Positions 24,111-37,440 of a stretch of DNA of 64,000 nt are shown here, piece by piece. Below the pieces are notes generated by a model. The model worked only from the letters and a program-made list of their open reading frames with translations. It searched no databases and was not told the DNA's origin. Position numbers and translations under genes: made by a program. Source of the stretch: Acestrorhynchus altus (Eukaryota > Chordata > Actinopteri > Characiformes > Acestrorhynchidae); assembly GCA_034509495.1 (NCBI GenBank), contig CM067521.1:21562687-21626686 (forward strand), given 5' to 3'. Each line of letters begins with the position of its first letter. Within the stretch, counting starts at the first letter, position 1.

Positions 24111-25234
24111 GATACACTGTGACAAATGAAGCAATATTATGAAATGCTTAATTAATTTCTTGCATCATTTACAGTGTATACAGAACTATGCCAAACTGAT
24201 GAGTTGGTTATTTAACAGTTTTTCTCCATGATCTGGAAATTTCTGCCACCAGCTGGTCTGAAATGTATGCGACATGCAAAACAAAACCACAGACATTTTG
24301 CAAGCTTCATCACAAACTTTGTTTTGTCGTACGCCAAGGCCTTTAGATGATTGTAGGGCTAGGTGTAGAAAGGGGGTGAAGATGACTTATCCCCTTAAAC
24401 CCTAGCTTTTTAATTCAGTTATTCATTTTAATGCAGAAACAATTACTTGATTCTATGAATTATGTAGAGTTCTACAGTGTTCTAATTCAGGTCCTATGAA
24501 TTTGACAGTAATTACTATAATAATGTAGTTTTGAGAGTCACTAAGTGTGGGCTTACATACAAGGGGTGTTAATACCGTGTATTAGTTTATCAGATAAATG
24601 CTTTCTCTAATAATGGATCTTATCAACAGCACCTCATATCCCTAATCTCCTAAAGTATTACTCATACTCACCAAACTATAAATGGGTCTGGGAGAAATGG
24701 TCACTAAGGAACTGAGAAACTCGACTATGAATCAGTTTACACTGTTTATTCAGTCCTGGCGCTTTGCCAAAAATGAGCAAGGTCAAAGTCTGACACTGCG
24801 AGATCATTTACGAAGCAGAGCATGTGATTTATGCAAATACTTGATGAGAGGAGACCAATTAGTATGAGGTGAGGTAAGAAAATATCCAGACAGCAGTGTT
24901 CACAGGTAATGCTGAGACATAGAACCTGAAAAAGGGTTCTATATCACCCAAAATGGTTCTACAAAATGGTTCACAATGCAAAGAACCCTTTAACCATGAT
25001 TCTAAATGGTTTTTTGTGTGTACAACCCTTTTCTTTACTGAAGAACCCTTGAACCTTGAAGAAACACATACTGCCGAGATTTGTCATTCTAGTTTTCACA
25101 GGTGTCTAAAACTTTTGCACACTACTCTACGTTGATGCGAGATCTCTAAATCTCTTTGATGTTTCAGAGTGAGAACCTGGAACCTTAAGACCAGCCTTAC
25201 ATTTAGGATATATTTAATAAATAACCATACTGTG
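24111..25234. other. Non-coding stretch with a GGTTCT-type repeat fragment
   Basis: At about 24925-25060 GGGTTCTATATCACCC, ACCATGATTCTAAATGG and GAAGAACCCTTGAACC resemble units of the 20.7-22.4 kb array or a related dispersed repeat. Nothing else seen. Confidence 0.5.
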
Positions 25235-25478
25235 AAAAGGGTTTTTGATCAATTCAAAAATTAAAATTTAAAGTGATGTATTTCAATGTTTTAAAGTTGA
25301 TACTGTAATTAGTAATTACATTTTCTAATATTTTGAGATTTAGGATTTCTGGTTTTCATAAGCTATAAGCCAAAGGCTTAAACTTTACGTGTAATGAATA
25401 TAAAATATGACAGTTTACCTTTTCGAATGAAATTGTGATCACCGAAGAGCTTTATAACGAAATTTTGAGATGCACTAG
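25235..25478. mobile_element. Family E MITE, left end lost
   Basis: Shares AAAGTGATGTATTTCAATG, TTTTGAGATTTAGGATTTCT and TACCTTTTCGAATGAAATTG with the intact copy at 17444 and ends TTTTGAGATGCACTAG followed by TA. The start is too diverged to define. Confidence 0.85.
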
Positions 25479-27839
25479 TATATCCTAGTATACTATAGTA
25501 TAGTATAGTTCACTATGTATCTGTACTGTATAGCAGTGATGGTGCAAATGAACTGAAATCAGCCATATTAAACATTTGGCCAAGTTAAAAGCTTTTTGGC
25601 TTGACGCTTACAGCTCTACTATATTGTGTGTCATGTGGCCAACAAGGCTTACTCAGGTAAGAATCACTGCTGACATGATTTCATCAAAGTTGTCGTGTCT
25701 CCATGCAATAGTGGTTTTTGTGCCAAATGTGTATTTTTTTAACATTTCTCAAGTATTAAAAATAACTGATCTACATACCTTTGCTGATTAAAGTTATTTA
25801 TGTTTAAGCTGAGAATTTTTATGGCTTATCAAAAGACAACATAATGAACAATTCCACATTTATTCCACATTTCTTAGACCAGAACCAGAATTTATGTCAG
25901 CACAAATGTCAGCTGGGTTTCAGCAATTCCAGCATAGAGTCATTACAAATTTGACCCCAAAGATTATATGGACAACTGCATCTACTTGCCAAAATAGCTG
26001 CCCACCCCTCTATAAAAGTGCAGGTGATTGACAGCTAACACAGCAGGGTGTATACCCCCAACTCTATCCAAGGTAGGTTCAAGAAACGCTCAACAATTTA
26101 GGAGGATTTATTTCACCATGGTAACCAAATTGAATTATGATAAGGCCTCTCCTGTGTGGCGACTGAAGGACCCAATGGTGGGAGTTTAACAGTAAGCACA
26201 GAGACACAGATAAGGGCTTCATTTATATGCTAAGCTTGATTAAACACAGGAGCGACCTTTCTTCACTCCTCGATGGCTCTCAGATCGAGGAATGTCATGT
26301 ATAAACGCTAGTTATTGTTGAAGTTTTGTGCGTTTTTCCACCGGAGCTACAGCTGAGAGGACCACAGAGAGGGCATCCCAGGCTGTGGGAGATGTTTCAC
26401 ATTCCCGCGTTACTTCTGACGTCTATTGTGTGGGCTGATGCAAAACACAGGGCACAGTGGACTGAATGAGTGAGTTGTTTTCACTGGGAGTTATCTGCAG
26501 AGCTGCAAGTGAGGTGTGCAAAGCTTTGAAGCACTGAGAAATGGGCCTTTCCAAGTGGACAGGTCTTGTTTCCAAAAGCAGTGCAAAGAACTTTGGAACC
26601 AAGCCACAAGAACCGAAGGGTGTTCTCACATGTAGCTCAATCAGTTTTGTGAACTTGGAGCCTTTGCCCAGGGCTTCTGGTTTTTATACAAGTTTTGATA
26701 CATCAAAAGGTGCCACAACATGTGAAAATGTTCTCTTCAATGGTCAAAACTCAATCTGTACCAACAGCCCTTCGAGAAAAGCCCTTCGTCTTGATCCACC
26801 GTCCCTCCAGATGCATGGAAGGGAATGAAAGGGTTGGTTTTCTGTCCTGGAAACCAACGTGGTGGAATGAACTTCCTTGGTCAATTTGGTTTTCCAACTG
26901 AAGACCAAGTGCATTTAATTCATTAGGGGCTTATAATTATACAGAATATTGTGGGTATCAAGGTCTCCATTCTGACATTTGTTTGTGTCGGCATCTAAGA
27001 TGGATGTATCTCTGGATTCCAGCATCTACAAAAAAGAGCATCTGTCAAATGCCTTAAATGTACATGTAAATGAATGCAACTTAGAGACGTCTGCATTTAC
27101 ACTGCCATTATGTGACCCCAATGCATCTCAGACCATCCTCTGAAGTTGTCTGGGAGATCAGATTTGTATCAGATTTTAATGCGTCACGGGTGTCTTTACA
27201 TATACAATCCTGATACTCATGACAGATGAAGAGATCAGGGGTAAACGAGGTCATAGGCAGGTTTGCAGAAGCTATTGTTTGATCTCTATGTTAGCTTACA
27301 ACCAGCAGAAGCTGAAGTCATCACAGTGTCAAACACATTGATCTTTGGATATGAGGAGCTTCTATTATGTAGCAACATGTTCTTTCATATGCAAACGAGT
27401 CATCCTCAATTATACTCTTTTTATCACCCCCTGATTATAGTCAGATTCAAGTATTCTCTTACAAAATTTTCTCACAGGAGCCAACACACAGAACTACCAT
27501 GTTACATAAAGTAACTGGCCCTGGAGGGTCTCATTTTGGCTTATTTACTAAATGTTTTAACTGTGTACATACAGGTGGGCATACAGCACAATCAAACCAG
27601 TAGTGCCTTCATTTCTGAAAAATGTCCAATGATGAAACACAACCAGTTCTGCTCTGGTGTATACCAGCCATCATCTTGGTTCAAACAAGCAATTGCTCAA
27701 ACACCAGCTAAACAGCTTTGGAGCCTGTTGGAGTTAAATAAGGTGAGTTTCATGCATCCAGAGTGTTTATGAGCTGAAAATGCATTGATATTGAATGGAT
27801 TCTTTGTAATGATTAGATTTACAAGGATATTTCTAATAA
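25479..27839. other. Non-coding stretch, nothing certain
   Basis: A short palindrome-rich run of TATAGTATAGT lies at 25485-25515. Two overlapping plus-strand frames at 26541-26901 are open for 95 and 68 codons but show no domain. No repeat family recognised. Confidence 0.45.
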
Positions 27840-28285
27840 CAAATTCTTCAAAATACTTGACAGTGGTCCAAATAAAATAAAATAAAATAAACAACCTGAA
27901 TTTTATTAGCATTATTTTTCATGTATGTACAAGAATTATCTTTTCTCATGACCTTTATTCTGAGATTTGTGTGATCAAATTTCTCAAACACTGTGTGAGC
28001 CAATAGAGAGAGCAATCAGGCCATTCCTTCACGTTTTCCTGTCACCCAATATCTAGGTCAGTGACATCATCAGCCTCGCCCCCTCTCGCTGATCAGTCAG
28101 AGTCTGCATGCAGGTTGAGCATGTACACCTGGACAGGGCAGTAAACACTGGAAGATGAAATCAGTTGGAAAGTCGTGAATTGTAGCTGCGATTTGAACAG
28201 GATTACTCACAGACATTTTGTCATTTAATGACGAGACAAGTTACATTCAGATTCAAAGATACGAAGCCTAGAAAACAGTATCCAA
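27840..28285 (+). mobile_element. Family D dispersed repeat, copy 2
   Basis: Same block order as at 11640: GACAGTGGTCCAAATAAAAT, TTTCATGTATGTACAAG, TCTCATGACCTTTATTCTGA, TGATCAGTCAGAGTCTGC with one unit only, then AAGCCTAGAAAACAGTA. A pentanucleotide AATAA run lies at 27871-27890. This copy has the block GTGTGAGCCAATAGAGAGAG, missing from copy 1 and also found in the reversed copy at 39353. Confidence 0.75.
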
Positions 28286-29139
28286 ATGTAGCTTCCACAC
28301 CTTTAGTGAGCAGAACACACTACACTGATATACAGAGGAACCAGCACGACAAGTGGAAGGTGATACACAGTCAATGATAATAATGTATATGATCATGTGG
28401 ACATAAAAGGGCCTGCACATGCTCAGTATGTGGCAGGTGATTAAAAAGTACATTCTTCCAGTGCAGGCCCGAGAGCCAGCACAAAGGCCTTTTCTCTTGA
28501 CTGCGTCAGGTGCGAGGATAATTGCACTGTTTAAATATTTAGGAAGCCGTGCTGGATCACCAGAGCCAACGGAGGAATGGAGGGAGGAGGGGATTGAGTG
28601 AGAACAAGAGAGAGAAACAGAGAAAGACAACAAGAGAGGGGAGAATACCGCCATAAAAGACAGGAACAGAAAGCTTCTTATTTGCGGAACATGGGCCTAG
28701 CGCTGCAAGCCAAATACGAAGGCGCAAAACCACCGGAGCATCAGAGCTGTTTGGGCAACACAAGGCTTCCTGCAGTGGAACAGAGACAAACAGGATGTTC
28801 CACTACATTTGTGCCTCTGACTCTGTGGTAATCAACTGGACGCCTCATTAGGGACTAACAAGGGCTTTGGAGATTTCTCTAGCAGAGAAGCAGGAGCTGC
28901 CAAACTGATAGTGAGGCCACAGCTAAAAGCTGCCAGTAATGAGCCGAAACAGGACCATGCAAGTCCCAAAAGGACGGATCTACTCTGCCATATTCTGACA
29001 TCCTGAATTAAGCAGCATGAACTCATTTCAAAAGTTCTACACAGTTTCTCTGCATGACCTTATCTCAACAGATCAGAGCGAAGTGGCAAAAAAACATCAC
29101 ATCCGTATGTCTTTCTTGAATTTCTCGTTCCAAAACATT
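28286..29139. other. Non-coding stretch, nothing seen
   Basis: The 128-residue minus-strand frame at 28268-28654 has no domain or composition typical of a protein and overlaps the end of the family D repeat. Not considered a gene. Confidence 0.5.
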
Positions 29140-29370
29140 GGCTTTGCTATGGATTTTGCCCTCCATGCAGCTTCCACTTATCTGACAAGGCTTTTCGCTA
29201 GATATTGGAACATGGCTATGGGCCATGGCTTTGGTTCTACCCACAAGAATATTATTGAGGTCAGGCACTGATATAAAGCAAGAAAGCCTGGCATTACATG
29301 GTCAAACAAGTCACCCCAAAGGGGTCTAATGGGCTTGCGGTGCAGACCAGACAAGTTCTTCCATGTCAAG
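29140..29370 (+). mobile_element. Fragment of a family B-related element
   Basis: TTGGCTTTGCTATGGATTTTG, AAGGCTTTTCGCTAGATATTGG, GAGGTCAGGCACTGATATAA and CAAGTTCTTCCATGTCAAG follow the order of a larger relative of family B that I recognise from other otophysan sequence. Both ends are missing. Confidence 0.55.
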
Positions 29371-29439
29371 TGTCCTTAAACTGGAAAGGGCCTTCCCAAA
29401 AGCTGAAAAAGATATGAGATTTCCCTTCATTCAAACACT

Positions 29440-29590
29440 GTAATCACTGAGATCAATGCTACAGACCCCCAATGCTGCACATTTTAGAGCGTCCTGTGCT
29501 CCCAACACACCTGATTCAACAAATCAGCTCATTAACAAGCCTTTTCAGAGTTGCAGGGGGTGCATTAAATCAATGAGTCCACTAAAAAGG
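29440..29590. repeat. Dispersed repeat fragment (CCAACACACCTGATTCAAC type)
   Basis: CCAACACACCTGATTCAAC followed by AATCAGCTCATTAACAAGC is a common dispersed fish sequence, as far as I recall. Boundaries are approximate and the class is unknown. Confidence 0.5.
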
Positions 29591-31439
29591 GCATGACCAG
29601 GATTCAGAAACATAGATTTACAATATAACTTACGATTGGCTGGGGCAGCTCTAGCCTATGGAAATTGAAGCTCTTAAGCACTGAAGACTGTTTGGTTTAC
29701 AAGACAGGAATGTCTTTAGGTGATGCTTAGACGTAGAACGCACCAAGCATCTCAGGTAATAGCTGTGGCAATCTGTTGTGTCTCACATACTCTAAGTATT
29801 AGATACAAGCAGCTATTATGCATGAGGACTGGACCTATGAAGAGCCTTTGGGTTCCAAGCAGCTGGTCTGCTTGTTATCGCCAGCTACACTTTCCCTCTC
29901 TCTCTCTCCCTCTAAATTGATTTGAAGCCCATGTGTTCTTGCACTGAAAGAGACAGAGAGTGGTCCAAGGGTCAGATTAATGGTAGTGGTTCAAAACAGC
30001 TGCTGCCACAGGCGAACAAGATCGTCCTCTGTCCAGCAGTGTACATCTTTCATTCTTTCTCTTAGCGTGGATGGAAGTGACACGTCCCCACCAATATCCA
30101 GAGAGTTCTGAATTGTCCCCACCAATAATTCTGACCAACCTGTGAGATGGAAGGACCTGACTTTCGGAAAGAAACTGAAACCCGAAAGAAATCAGAGTAA
30201 GGTGTATACAAGCACAGAATGTTTACTGAGCTAAAAACAAGCTCTGTTTATCTGACTTCTTCATTGGATTTCTAGAACTCAGAGTATATGTGTATATTTA
30301 TATCATCTCCATCTCTCAATATTGCTCGAATGAAGATCAAATGAGGTGTCCTAATTTTTTCACATGACTGTGTGCCTCAGAGCAAGACAGATTTGAAATG
30401 CATAATTTGCTTTAAGTTCTGCTTGAGAGCATAACATTTTTGTGACAGTAGCTTGTTGATTTCTCTATGAAACCCACATTCATTTCTACATACAACAGCC
30501 AACAAGTAAGGGCAAGAGTTCAACACCACGATGATTCAGAGCCTTGTCAAGTACAAAATAATGAATGAATGTAACCTTTGGGCATTTGTGGGGTCAAAAG
30601 TTAAGCTCAGGTCCTTCATTTACTGCAGCAGATGTCACACAGGTCTTTACCGTGGAGACAAAGAGACAACAACAGAAACCAACAACAACAGCACCCAGGG
30701 TGTCTGTGTGTCCTGTCCATATGCCCCCAGCAAACCGCTTCAGCTTAATAGGAGAACATGAGGTTTAGCAATTGAATGAAGGCACAAGACAACAGGGGTG
30801 CTGGAAGGGTAAAATATCAATGTCTTCTGATTAGAACCATTTCAGAGAATTCACCTGGAGGGCAGAGCTAGAGGGTTACTGGATGAGAAGAATGAAGACA
30901 GGATGAGAAAGCAGCCGAAAAAAGCAGAAAGAAGAAGAAGATACAGCTGGCCATCCATGGAAGCAGTTGGAAATAACAGATGAGTGCAAACTTAAGATTA
31001 TGCAATGGTTGCCAGGGTCTCAGTGATGTAAGATGACACCTCGTCTGCTAAATATGTCCTCGTGGTTTGATAGCATGGCTGTGATATTTAACATGACTCG
31101 TGTGCTCTACAGAAACACCCATCTGCCATCTCGCATGGTTCAGAGCAATGTATCTACCACGCACCCAGATTAGTATCACAGCTCATTGCCGTAATGCTGC
31201 AACCATTACATCAATATGTTTCTGCTCTGATTTACGCAACTTTCCACTTAGCCTTGATGGATCAAGCACGTCACATTTGCTGTGCAAATTTGTCTTCTCC
31301 AGTTTCGTTCTGGAGCTAAAGGACAACATTGCCAACAAACACTGAAAGTCGCTTCCACAACCGGATCAAACCACAACCTAGTCTTCACTAAGGTGCCGTA
31401 GGCCTGTCGGTATGGATTAAGGCACTGTATGATTTGCTG
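29591..31439. other. Non-coding stretch, nothing certain
   Basis: GCAGCCGAAAAAAGCAGAAA plus GAAGAAGAAG at 30912-30942 resembles the tail of the LINE fragment at 46256 but lacks its coding part. TGTCCCCACCAATA words at 30087 and 30115 form a short near-duplication. No gene seen. Confidence 0.4.
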
Positions 31440-31715
31440 GGGACTATAAAACTGAAATCTTTACCATGTAGATGGACACTGGCATGCTGGATCTAAAACC
31501 CAAAAAACCCTTGGACAGGACTAGCCTGGGTCTAGTACCGCCTCTGGCTTTACATACCTTCGTGTTTATCTGCTCCAGAAAGTCTGATTCTATTGACAGT
31601 GCTTCTGTACAGGGACAAGACAAGCTGTGTACATCTGCACATCTGTGTCGCCAATGGTCGAATGCATTCATTAGGCATTAAACATCTGGGCAAATAGAGT
31701 ACATTTAGCCTATAG
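31440..31715 (+). mobile_element. Family B MITE-like element, right half
   Basis: TGTTTATCTGCTCCAGAAAG, CTGATTCTATTGACAGTGC, CATCTGCACATCTGTGTCG and GAATGCATTCATTAGGCATT match family B order; the end AACATCTGGGCAAATAGAGT is a diverged terminal repeat. Confidence 0.7.
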
Positions 31716-33190
31716 AAATAGAATTACTGTACGTTCACAGTGTTGTGCCAGAAACACACGCCTATCAACATGATTTAATGCAGCATAATCAATATGTATA
31801 TTATGTAATATGTAAGTCATTTGATTCACTTATTAATGCAGTAAATATGTTTTAATTGGTTAAAGAATCCAAACGAAAAAATCATGATCAAGATTAAGAA
31901 ATGGTCAGTGATGCAAACCTACGACCCATAAACTTCACCATTATAATATATGACTTACAATATATTATCTGCATTTTGGCCTCGATGGAGAACAGCTCTT
32001 AAAGAAGCAGGTCAGGGTAAAGTTAAACACATGCGGAAGCCGGGTGCTAATCTACGTCAGTCAGGGAGTCAGCTCTGGTCTTGACATCCGGTGTGTTAAG
32101 CCCCGGGGTCGCGCTTCAGTTTAGGCTCCAGACCTACTTTACACCCACGCCAACAGAAGGCTGAACCGACGTGTGGGTTAACAAAAGCACTTCCCTGCTC
32201 GCCAGTCTAAGAACGGCTGTCACATGCAGGCCCATTCATTCCTCCTCTGTTGAAGGGGGCTGTTCACCAGCCACCCCCCCCTCCCCATCAACAGGAGGTG
32301 ATGTCGTTGCTTCAGTTAATTGCTGGCGAGCCTCCTGACTGCTCTGCAGAAGTCTGGACAGGGGAGGAGAAGCCTTCATCTCCTGCAAGCATGTGTGCAC
32401 CCCCTCTCTATAACACACACACACACACACACACACATAAGACACACCAGCATTTCAGGAGACAATGGGGCATGGCAGCTGGACGGCAGCACCACTAGGT
32501 AGCCCTGCATACTTAATTACTGAAACCAAGGAAAACCATCTGTAGCTTAGACCAAACATCTGCTTGAAATCAATGAGAAAATACAGCAGAAGAAAATTGT
32601 TTTTCACTAGTTTATTGAATATTCTTAATAGTTTATAATTACATTTACATTTTTTTCATCCATGCTGAATAATTGGATTGGTCATATATCAGCATGGACT
32701 CATTTAAGAAGTCTAGAGCTCTCACTATTAAGGGTAAAAGCAGTCATGCATTTCACCGACTGATAGTTAATTAAATACCGAGAAAAACAATGAAAAAAAT
32801 GTTCCTTAATATTTTTTAATTTAAGTCTGTACATGTTTATTTATTACAGGTTTATTAACAGTATTTTGATATTCATTTGATAAAATTAACTTTAGGTACT
32901 TTAGCTTAAGTCATTTACATAAGTATTTAAGTAATTTTACCTAAATCTTACAATCTCTCAAAAGAATGAGACAATTGCACACAATGCGATTACTTCAAAC
33001 AAACTAAAAATGTCTATAAACAACAGGTTTTATAATCTAATATTCTTACAAAAGCCTTATGTATTGGGCAATATGAGCTATATGACTGGATTTAAGCTAT
33101 TTTATGAACAACAATTTTTTTGTACAAATTTAATTACTTATTATTTTTTGTGTGTGCAATCGTAAGGTTAAGAAAATATTTAAGAACATT
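31716..33190. other. Non-coding stretch with a short CA tract
   Basis: (CA)12 at about 32413-32437. The GC-balanced stretch 31990-32330 could be conserved non-coding, untested. From 32520 to 33190 the sequence is very AT-rich with no feature. Confidence 0.5.
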
Positions 33191-33480
33191 CTAGTGCATC
33201 TCAAAAAAAAGTTTATTTGTATTCACATTTTTATTCAAAGGTAAGCAGTCAGATTTCTTGTATATTACGTGCAAACTGAAAAAAATTAAGCCTTTTTCTG
33301 TTTTACTGTTGAAATCTAAATATTTTGTTTTGAGTTTAAATTAATTACTTATCCGTCAAAATCAACAATAAAACAAATTAGGATTTAAGTATGTCACTTT
33401 AAAAGTAATGAATGTAAAATATGATATTTTACCTTATTTAATTTACTTTTGAACAAAATTAAATATTTTTCAGACAATAA
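33191..33480. mobile_element. Family E MITE, diverged copy
   Basis: Begins CTAGTGCATCTCAAAAAAAA; internal AAAGTAATGAATGTAAAATA and TATTTTACCTTATTTAA correspond to the intact copy. The right end is degraded. Confidence 0.75.
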
Positions 33481-36400
33481 AAAATGTTGCAATTGTTCTT
33501 AGAATTAAAATAAAATTAAAAAGGCATGCAATCAAGGTTCAAGGTTTGCTTTAGTCTGTTTTATATTTAATTGTTTTATATTTAATTGGGTTTTTAAAAA
33601 TAGAATAGAAAAAAAAATGAACTGAATTCATTCTTAAGATCATTTTAATTTGTACTGATTCTTTCTTTCCTAGGACACTTTTGTGAATCGGACCCCCGGT
33701 GTCTGATTTACTGGTTGTGCACTCATAATGGTGTAACCTCCCTATGGAACCTAATGGACACTTGTTCTGTATGTAAACACTAATGATGATTTGTGACCTC
33801 AGGTATTCCTTAGAGATTCGGCATGATGGAGTTGAGAAGATAAAACTGGCGGGACGTTCTAGGAATAGGGGATTCCTGCAATGACACAATCAAAATATTA
33901 TTAAAAGGTTCTCAAATTCATGTTATAACAAGAAGCAGGACATTGGCAGGTTGACATGGATCTATCCCCAAGGAGGCCTGGGAAAATATGGTGACAGAGA
34001 CATCAGGGCTTATAGTCTGTTCTCCTTTCCATGCTTCCTTCAGAGTTACAGACACCCCTCTGTGAAACACCTGGAGGCATGCTTATTATTCCTGGGAACC
34101 AAAGACTAAGGCCAGACCAGTGTTACTACATCTCATGCTTCATCTGGTGGGATGGACACAGTCTAATGTGACCACTGTTCATGTTGACAGGCGGGACTTT
34201 GCAGCACCAAATGGCAAGGTTTAATCAGGCACTTAATCTAGTACGGGATATGAATTTTTCCTTTTCCCATTCAGTCCGTGTCCCTCACACTAATATAACT
34301 ATGCTCGCCAATCCATACCAGTTGTCCTATGGCTTTGTAATGGTTTTATAAGACTCACAAATTAAATTCCCAAGCTGCCCCCCAAATGTAATACCAGTTA
34401 TTAATAATTAATTTACAGACTGATATACCATGACTTTTGGGAACTGGATTTGGGGTGTAGGTGACTGTATCCAATTGGAATTCAGTTGTACTGCCACTGT
34501 AATTTTTATGGTGTAATGGTGCCACTATAATCTTTTATCTGGATGCAACTACATCACAAACAAATGAAAAGTATCAAAATAAGTCACGGATACAAACAGA
34601 CCCTGTCAACAGTGAATAATACAAACAAACACTTTATTTATGTGTGTTTTCTTTTCTTTTTTTGGGGGGGGAGGGCAGGGTCTGTAGTTAAAGTGGTCCT
34701 TTAAATTAAAAATAAAAATAAAAAAACTTGATATAAGATTTTGATTTGAAATAAAGGAAGCAGACTAAATATGCAAGAACAAACTTAAACTTGCTTATAT
34801 GCAATTTGGACTGAATTTTCAAATGTTAAATCTACAGAATTAACACAGAATCTGTGTTTTCACTTCTCAAAACTCAAACACTGTCCTAAATTTTTGTCAC
34901 AAATTTGTCAGGAAGCCATGTTTATAGAAGGAATGAAAAATAATCAGAGCCATATTTCACACAGATGTAACCCAGCGCCCTGCATCAGTAAAAGATCACC
35001 ACTGGAGTGAACTGTCTTTTGTTTAGCCAGAGGGTCAGAGTTGGGTTATGGCAGCTAATTGTGTATGGTTGGCTGCAGCCTTGCTAATTTCCAGAACCAG
35101 TCAATTTGGTCATAATTAAATGAGGTTTAGGGAGTGGGTCGTCTGCTCAACCAGGTTGCAGTGATTCTGTAGGCAGGAGGAGGTCTACTCAGCCTGACCT
35201 ATATGCACTAGGCAACAAGACCCCAGGGCTGGGGGTATTTTTAGAGAGAAGGGCAATTTTGTGAGAGAACAGGAATACAAATGAATGGTGTTCAACAGTG
35301 AAAGTGGCATGTGCTTCATTCGTATGTCAAGTCGATCCGCCTTTGTGATTGGTAAGCAGTGAATATTCAGTCATATAGTATTGTACAGAAGGCAATAATG
35401 CATCCAGCTGTGCTTACAATCAATGCAATATATCCTCTTGGGCATAATCTATTCAATTCAATTCAATGAATACATGTACAGAATTGGACGTGATTAAAAA
35501 GAACCTTCTAAGCACACCGTCAATAGAGTAATCAGCAAGTTCATGTGAGCAAAACGAGTGGTGTATACCATCTCATGTCAAAGGAAATCCTTCAAGGAAG
35601 CCCCCTCGCTCTTTCCTGTGAAGGGGCTTGCCCATCCCCCTGCACAGTAGGGTTACTGCACCAGGCTGAGTTACGGCAAATCTGAATTGAATGTCATACC
35701 TTTGTCTTAGTCCGTATCCTATACTGCGATCTGACATTTTAAGTTGACCTGCCACGGTTCATTAGGCTATAACCACAGTAAACTCCTTCGCGACTGGAGG
35801 TTGTCCCCTTCACACAAGTTGATGGTTCAGTATGGGGTCAGCAAACATTAGTGTCCTGTAGTAAAAGCCTTCCAAAGAGAGTGACAAAGACCATTGACCT
35901 TTTGGTTATGGCCTCACGGAGGAGAGAAGTCTGCAACCTTATCAAATAACAAGCAATCTCTGTAGTTTACGACCAATCACCGTGGAGAAAAGCCATTGAC
36001 TACAAGTGCGAGTCTAAATAACATCAGTGCTCAAAGGCGACCACCGACAAACACAGCGAGGGACACTGATGAGAGACGTGACACTAACACAAGCCTCACT
36101 GCTTGACCTTTGCTGAGACTGGACCGTCATTAGAACTGTCTGATCACATTAGCCTGCGGTGCATCGTGACCCAATTAAACTGCTTTCAGATGAGTAGCCA
36201 TCGCATATAAAGGGGGCAAACAATAAGATCCTACATCATTCAAGACCATCTTGTATTGCTGACCTGCAGTTACGTGACTGTAATAATGCAATAAGTCCAC
36301 AAGTCTGCAGACACTCAGTGTTGCTTCTGATATCAAGGGCATTCATATGAACACTTCTAAGGAGGCTTTCTAGAACGTTTCTAGTCTTGCTTTAGGGATG

Positions 36401-36489
36401 ATTACACAGAGATATGTGAGCCTTAGTGCAGTCAGGTACTAATTTGGATGATCCCAATGCGGTTACAGTGGTGTTACAATGTGTTACAG
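33481..36489. other. Non-coding stretch, nothing certain
   Basis: A G-run lies at 34664-34671. The 112-residue minus-strand frame at 33551-33889 shows no recognisable domain. No repeat family identified; parts near 35560-36130 are compositionally balanced and could be conserved non-coding, untested. Confidence 0.45.
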
Positions 36490-36870
36490 TGAACACTGAT
36501 TCATTTGAAGAGAGTTCACTAATAGGCAGACCGGAGTCCAGGTCCGAGGACTGCAGGTTCGACCGGGCCATGCTGCTTGCCATCAGCAGCAAGAGTCTGA
36601 GGGAGCAAAATTGGCCATGCGCTCACTGAGTGGGTAGATGGTGTTCTCTCCCAACGTCACACTCAGTGCGATGCTGGTCAGCACAGCCATCTGTCAGCCA
36701 TTGTATCAGAGCTGGGAAACCGCCGCTTTCCTCTGAGCACATTGGCTGCCCAGCAATGATGAAATGACTGCAGTGGCTGACCTCAGATGTTTTAGAAGAG
36801 GCATGTGCTTGTCTTCACCCTCCGAGTGTCAGGAGCATCGTATCTGATAGGCCTATAAAACTTGTCGGGG
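36490..36870 (+). mobile_element. tRNA-headed SINE, near full length
   Basis: A pol III B-box-like GCAGGTTCGACCGG lies at 36553-36566 in the head. The body follows with GCTTGCCATCAGCAGCAAGA, GAGCAAAATTGGCCATGCGC, GTGGGTAGATGGTGTTCTC, CCGCTTTCCTCTGAGCACA and AGAAGAGGCATGTGCTTGTC, a block order I recognise from a widespread teleost SINE. The reverse-oriented copy at 14525 shares these blocks. Internal promoter function is inferred. Confidence 0.8.
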
Positions 36871-37049
36871 GACAAGTTTAGCAGCCCAGGAAACTCACAG
36901 ACCAATTGCATGTGTTATGCATGATGCTACTCAGCCAATCAGATCTGTGCATGATGATGAGTGCTGCCATACAGAGCAGGGCAGGTCCTGTGGCTGATAA
37001 AGAATAGCACACAAGATGAATTGAAAGGTTATGGGACACTTTTGGGATG

Positions 37050-37127
37050 ACCGTTGCATAGAGTAAAATTTACATTCACATTTACATTTATGGCATGTCG
37101 CAGACACCCTTCTCCAAAGCAACGTAC
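37050..37127 (+). repeat. Dispersed repeat fragment (TTTACATTTATGGCATG type)
   Basis: CACATTTACATTTATGGCAT then GTCGCAGACACCCTTCTCC and AAAGCAACGTACATGTC is a diverged copy of a very common teleost sequence with the form GGCATTT-GCAGACGCCCTTATCCAGAGC. Class unknown. Confidence 0.6.
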
Positions 37128-37440
37128 ATGTCAGGTATCTGTCTCGTCCCTGTGGTCTGTCTTTGTTGTTGTTTTCAGTCCCATGTGCTTTTGAGCACAT
37201 GTCATGTCTCCTCCCATTCCCAGCTGTGTTCCATTTGTAACCCTGCCCCATCGTTATCATGTCCCAGCCGTGTCTATTGTGATTGTGTATATAAGTCCCT
37301 TGTCTTTTGTTAGTCCTTGTCGGTTGGTTATGTGGCTTTGTGACTTCGTGTTTTCTCGTCGTGTTTATTTCTACCCTGTTAATAAATACAACCCAGCGTG
37401 TACATCCGCCCCTACCTCTGTGCCCGTGACACGTTACAGT
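37128..37440 (+). mobile_element. LTR-like promoter-bearing repeat, family F
   Basis: CTCCTCCCATTCCCAGCTGT, a TATATAAG box at 37288-37295 and AATAAA at 37381-37386 are arranged as in a retroelement LTR (promoter, then poly(A) signal about 90 bases on). Parts are shared in reverse with 39000-39320 and loosely with 59965-60190. No gag or pol sequence is nearby, so a solo LTR is possible, but target duplications and TG...CA ends were not established. Confidence 0.45.

Noticed and set aside
26541..26901. Overlapping 95- and 68-codon frames as an exon
   Set aside because: No recognisable protein and no matching splice sites; composition does not differ from neighbours.
28268..28654. 128-residue minus-strand frame
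   Set aside because: No domain, unusual composition, begins in and overlaps a family D repeat and a plus-strand frame; typical random frame.
30912..30942. GCAGCCGAAA plus GAA repeats as a second LINE 3' end
   Set aside because: Only about 30 bases match the tail of the 46256 copy; upstream sequence does not encode the reverse-transcriptase tail.
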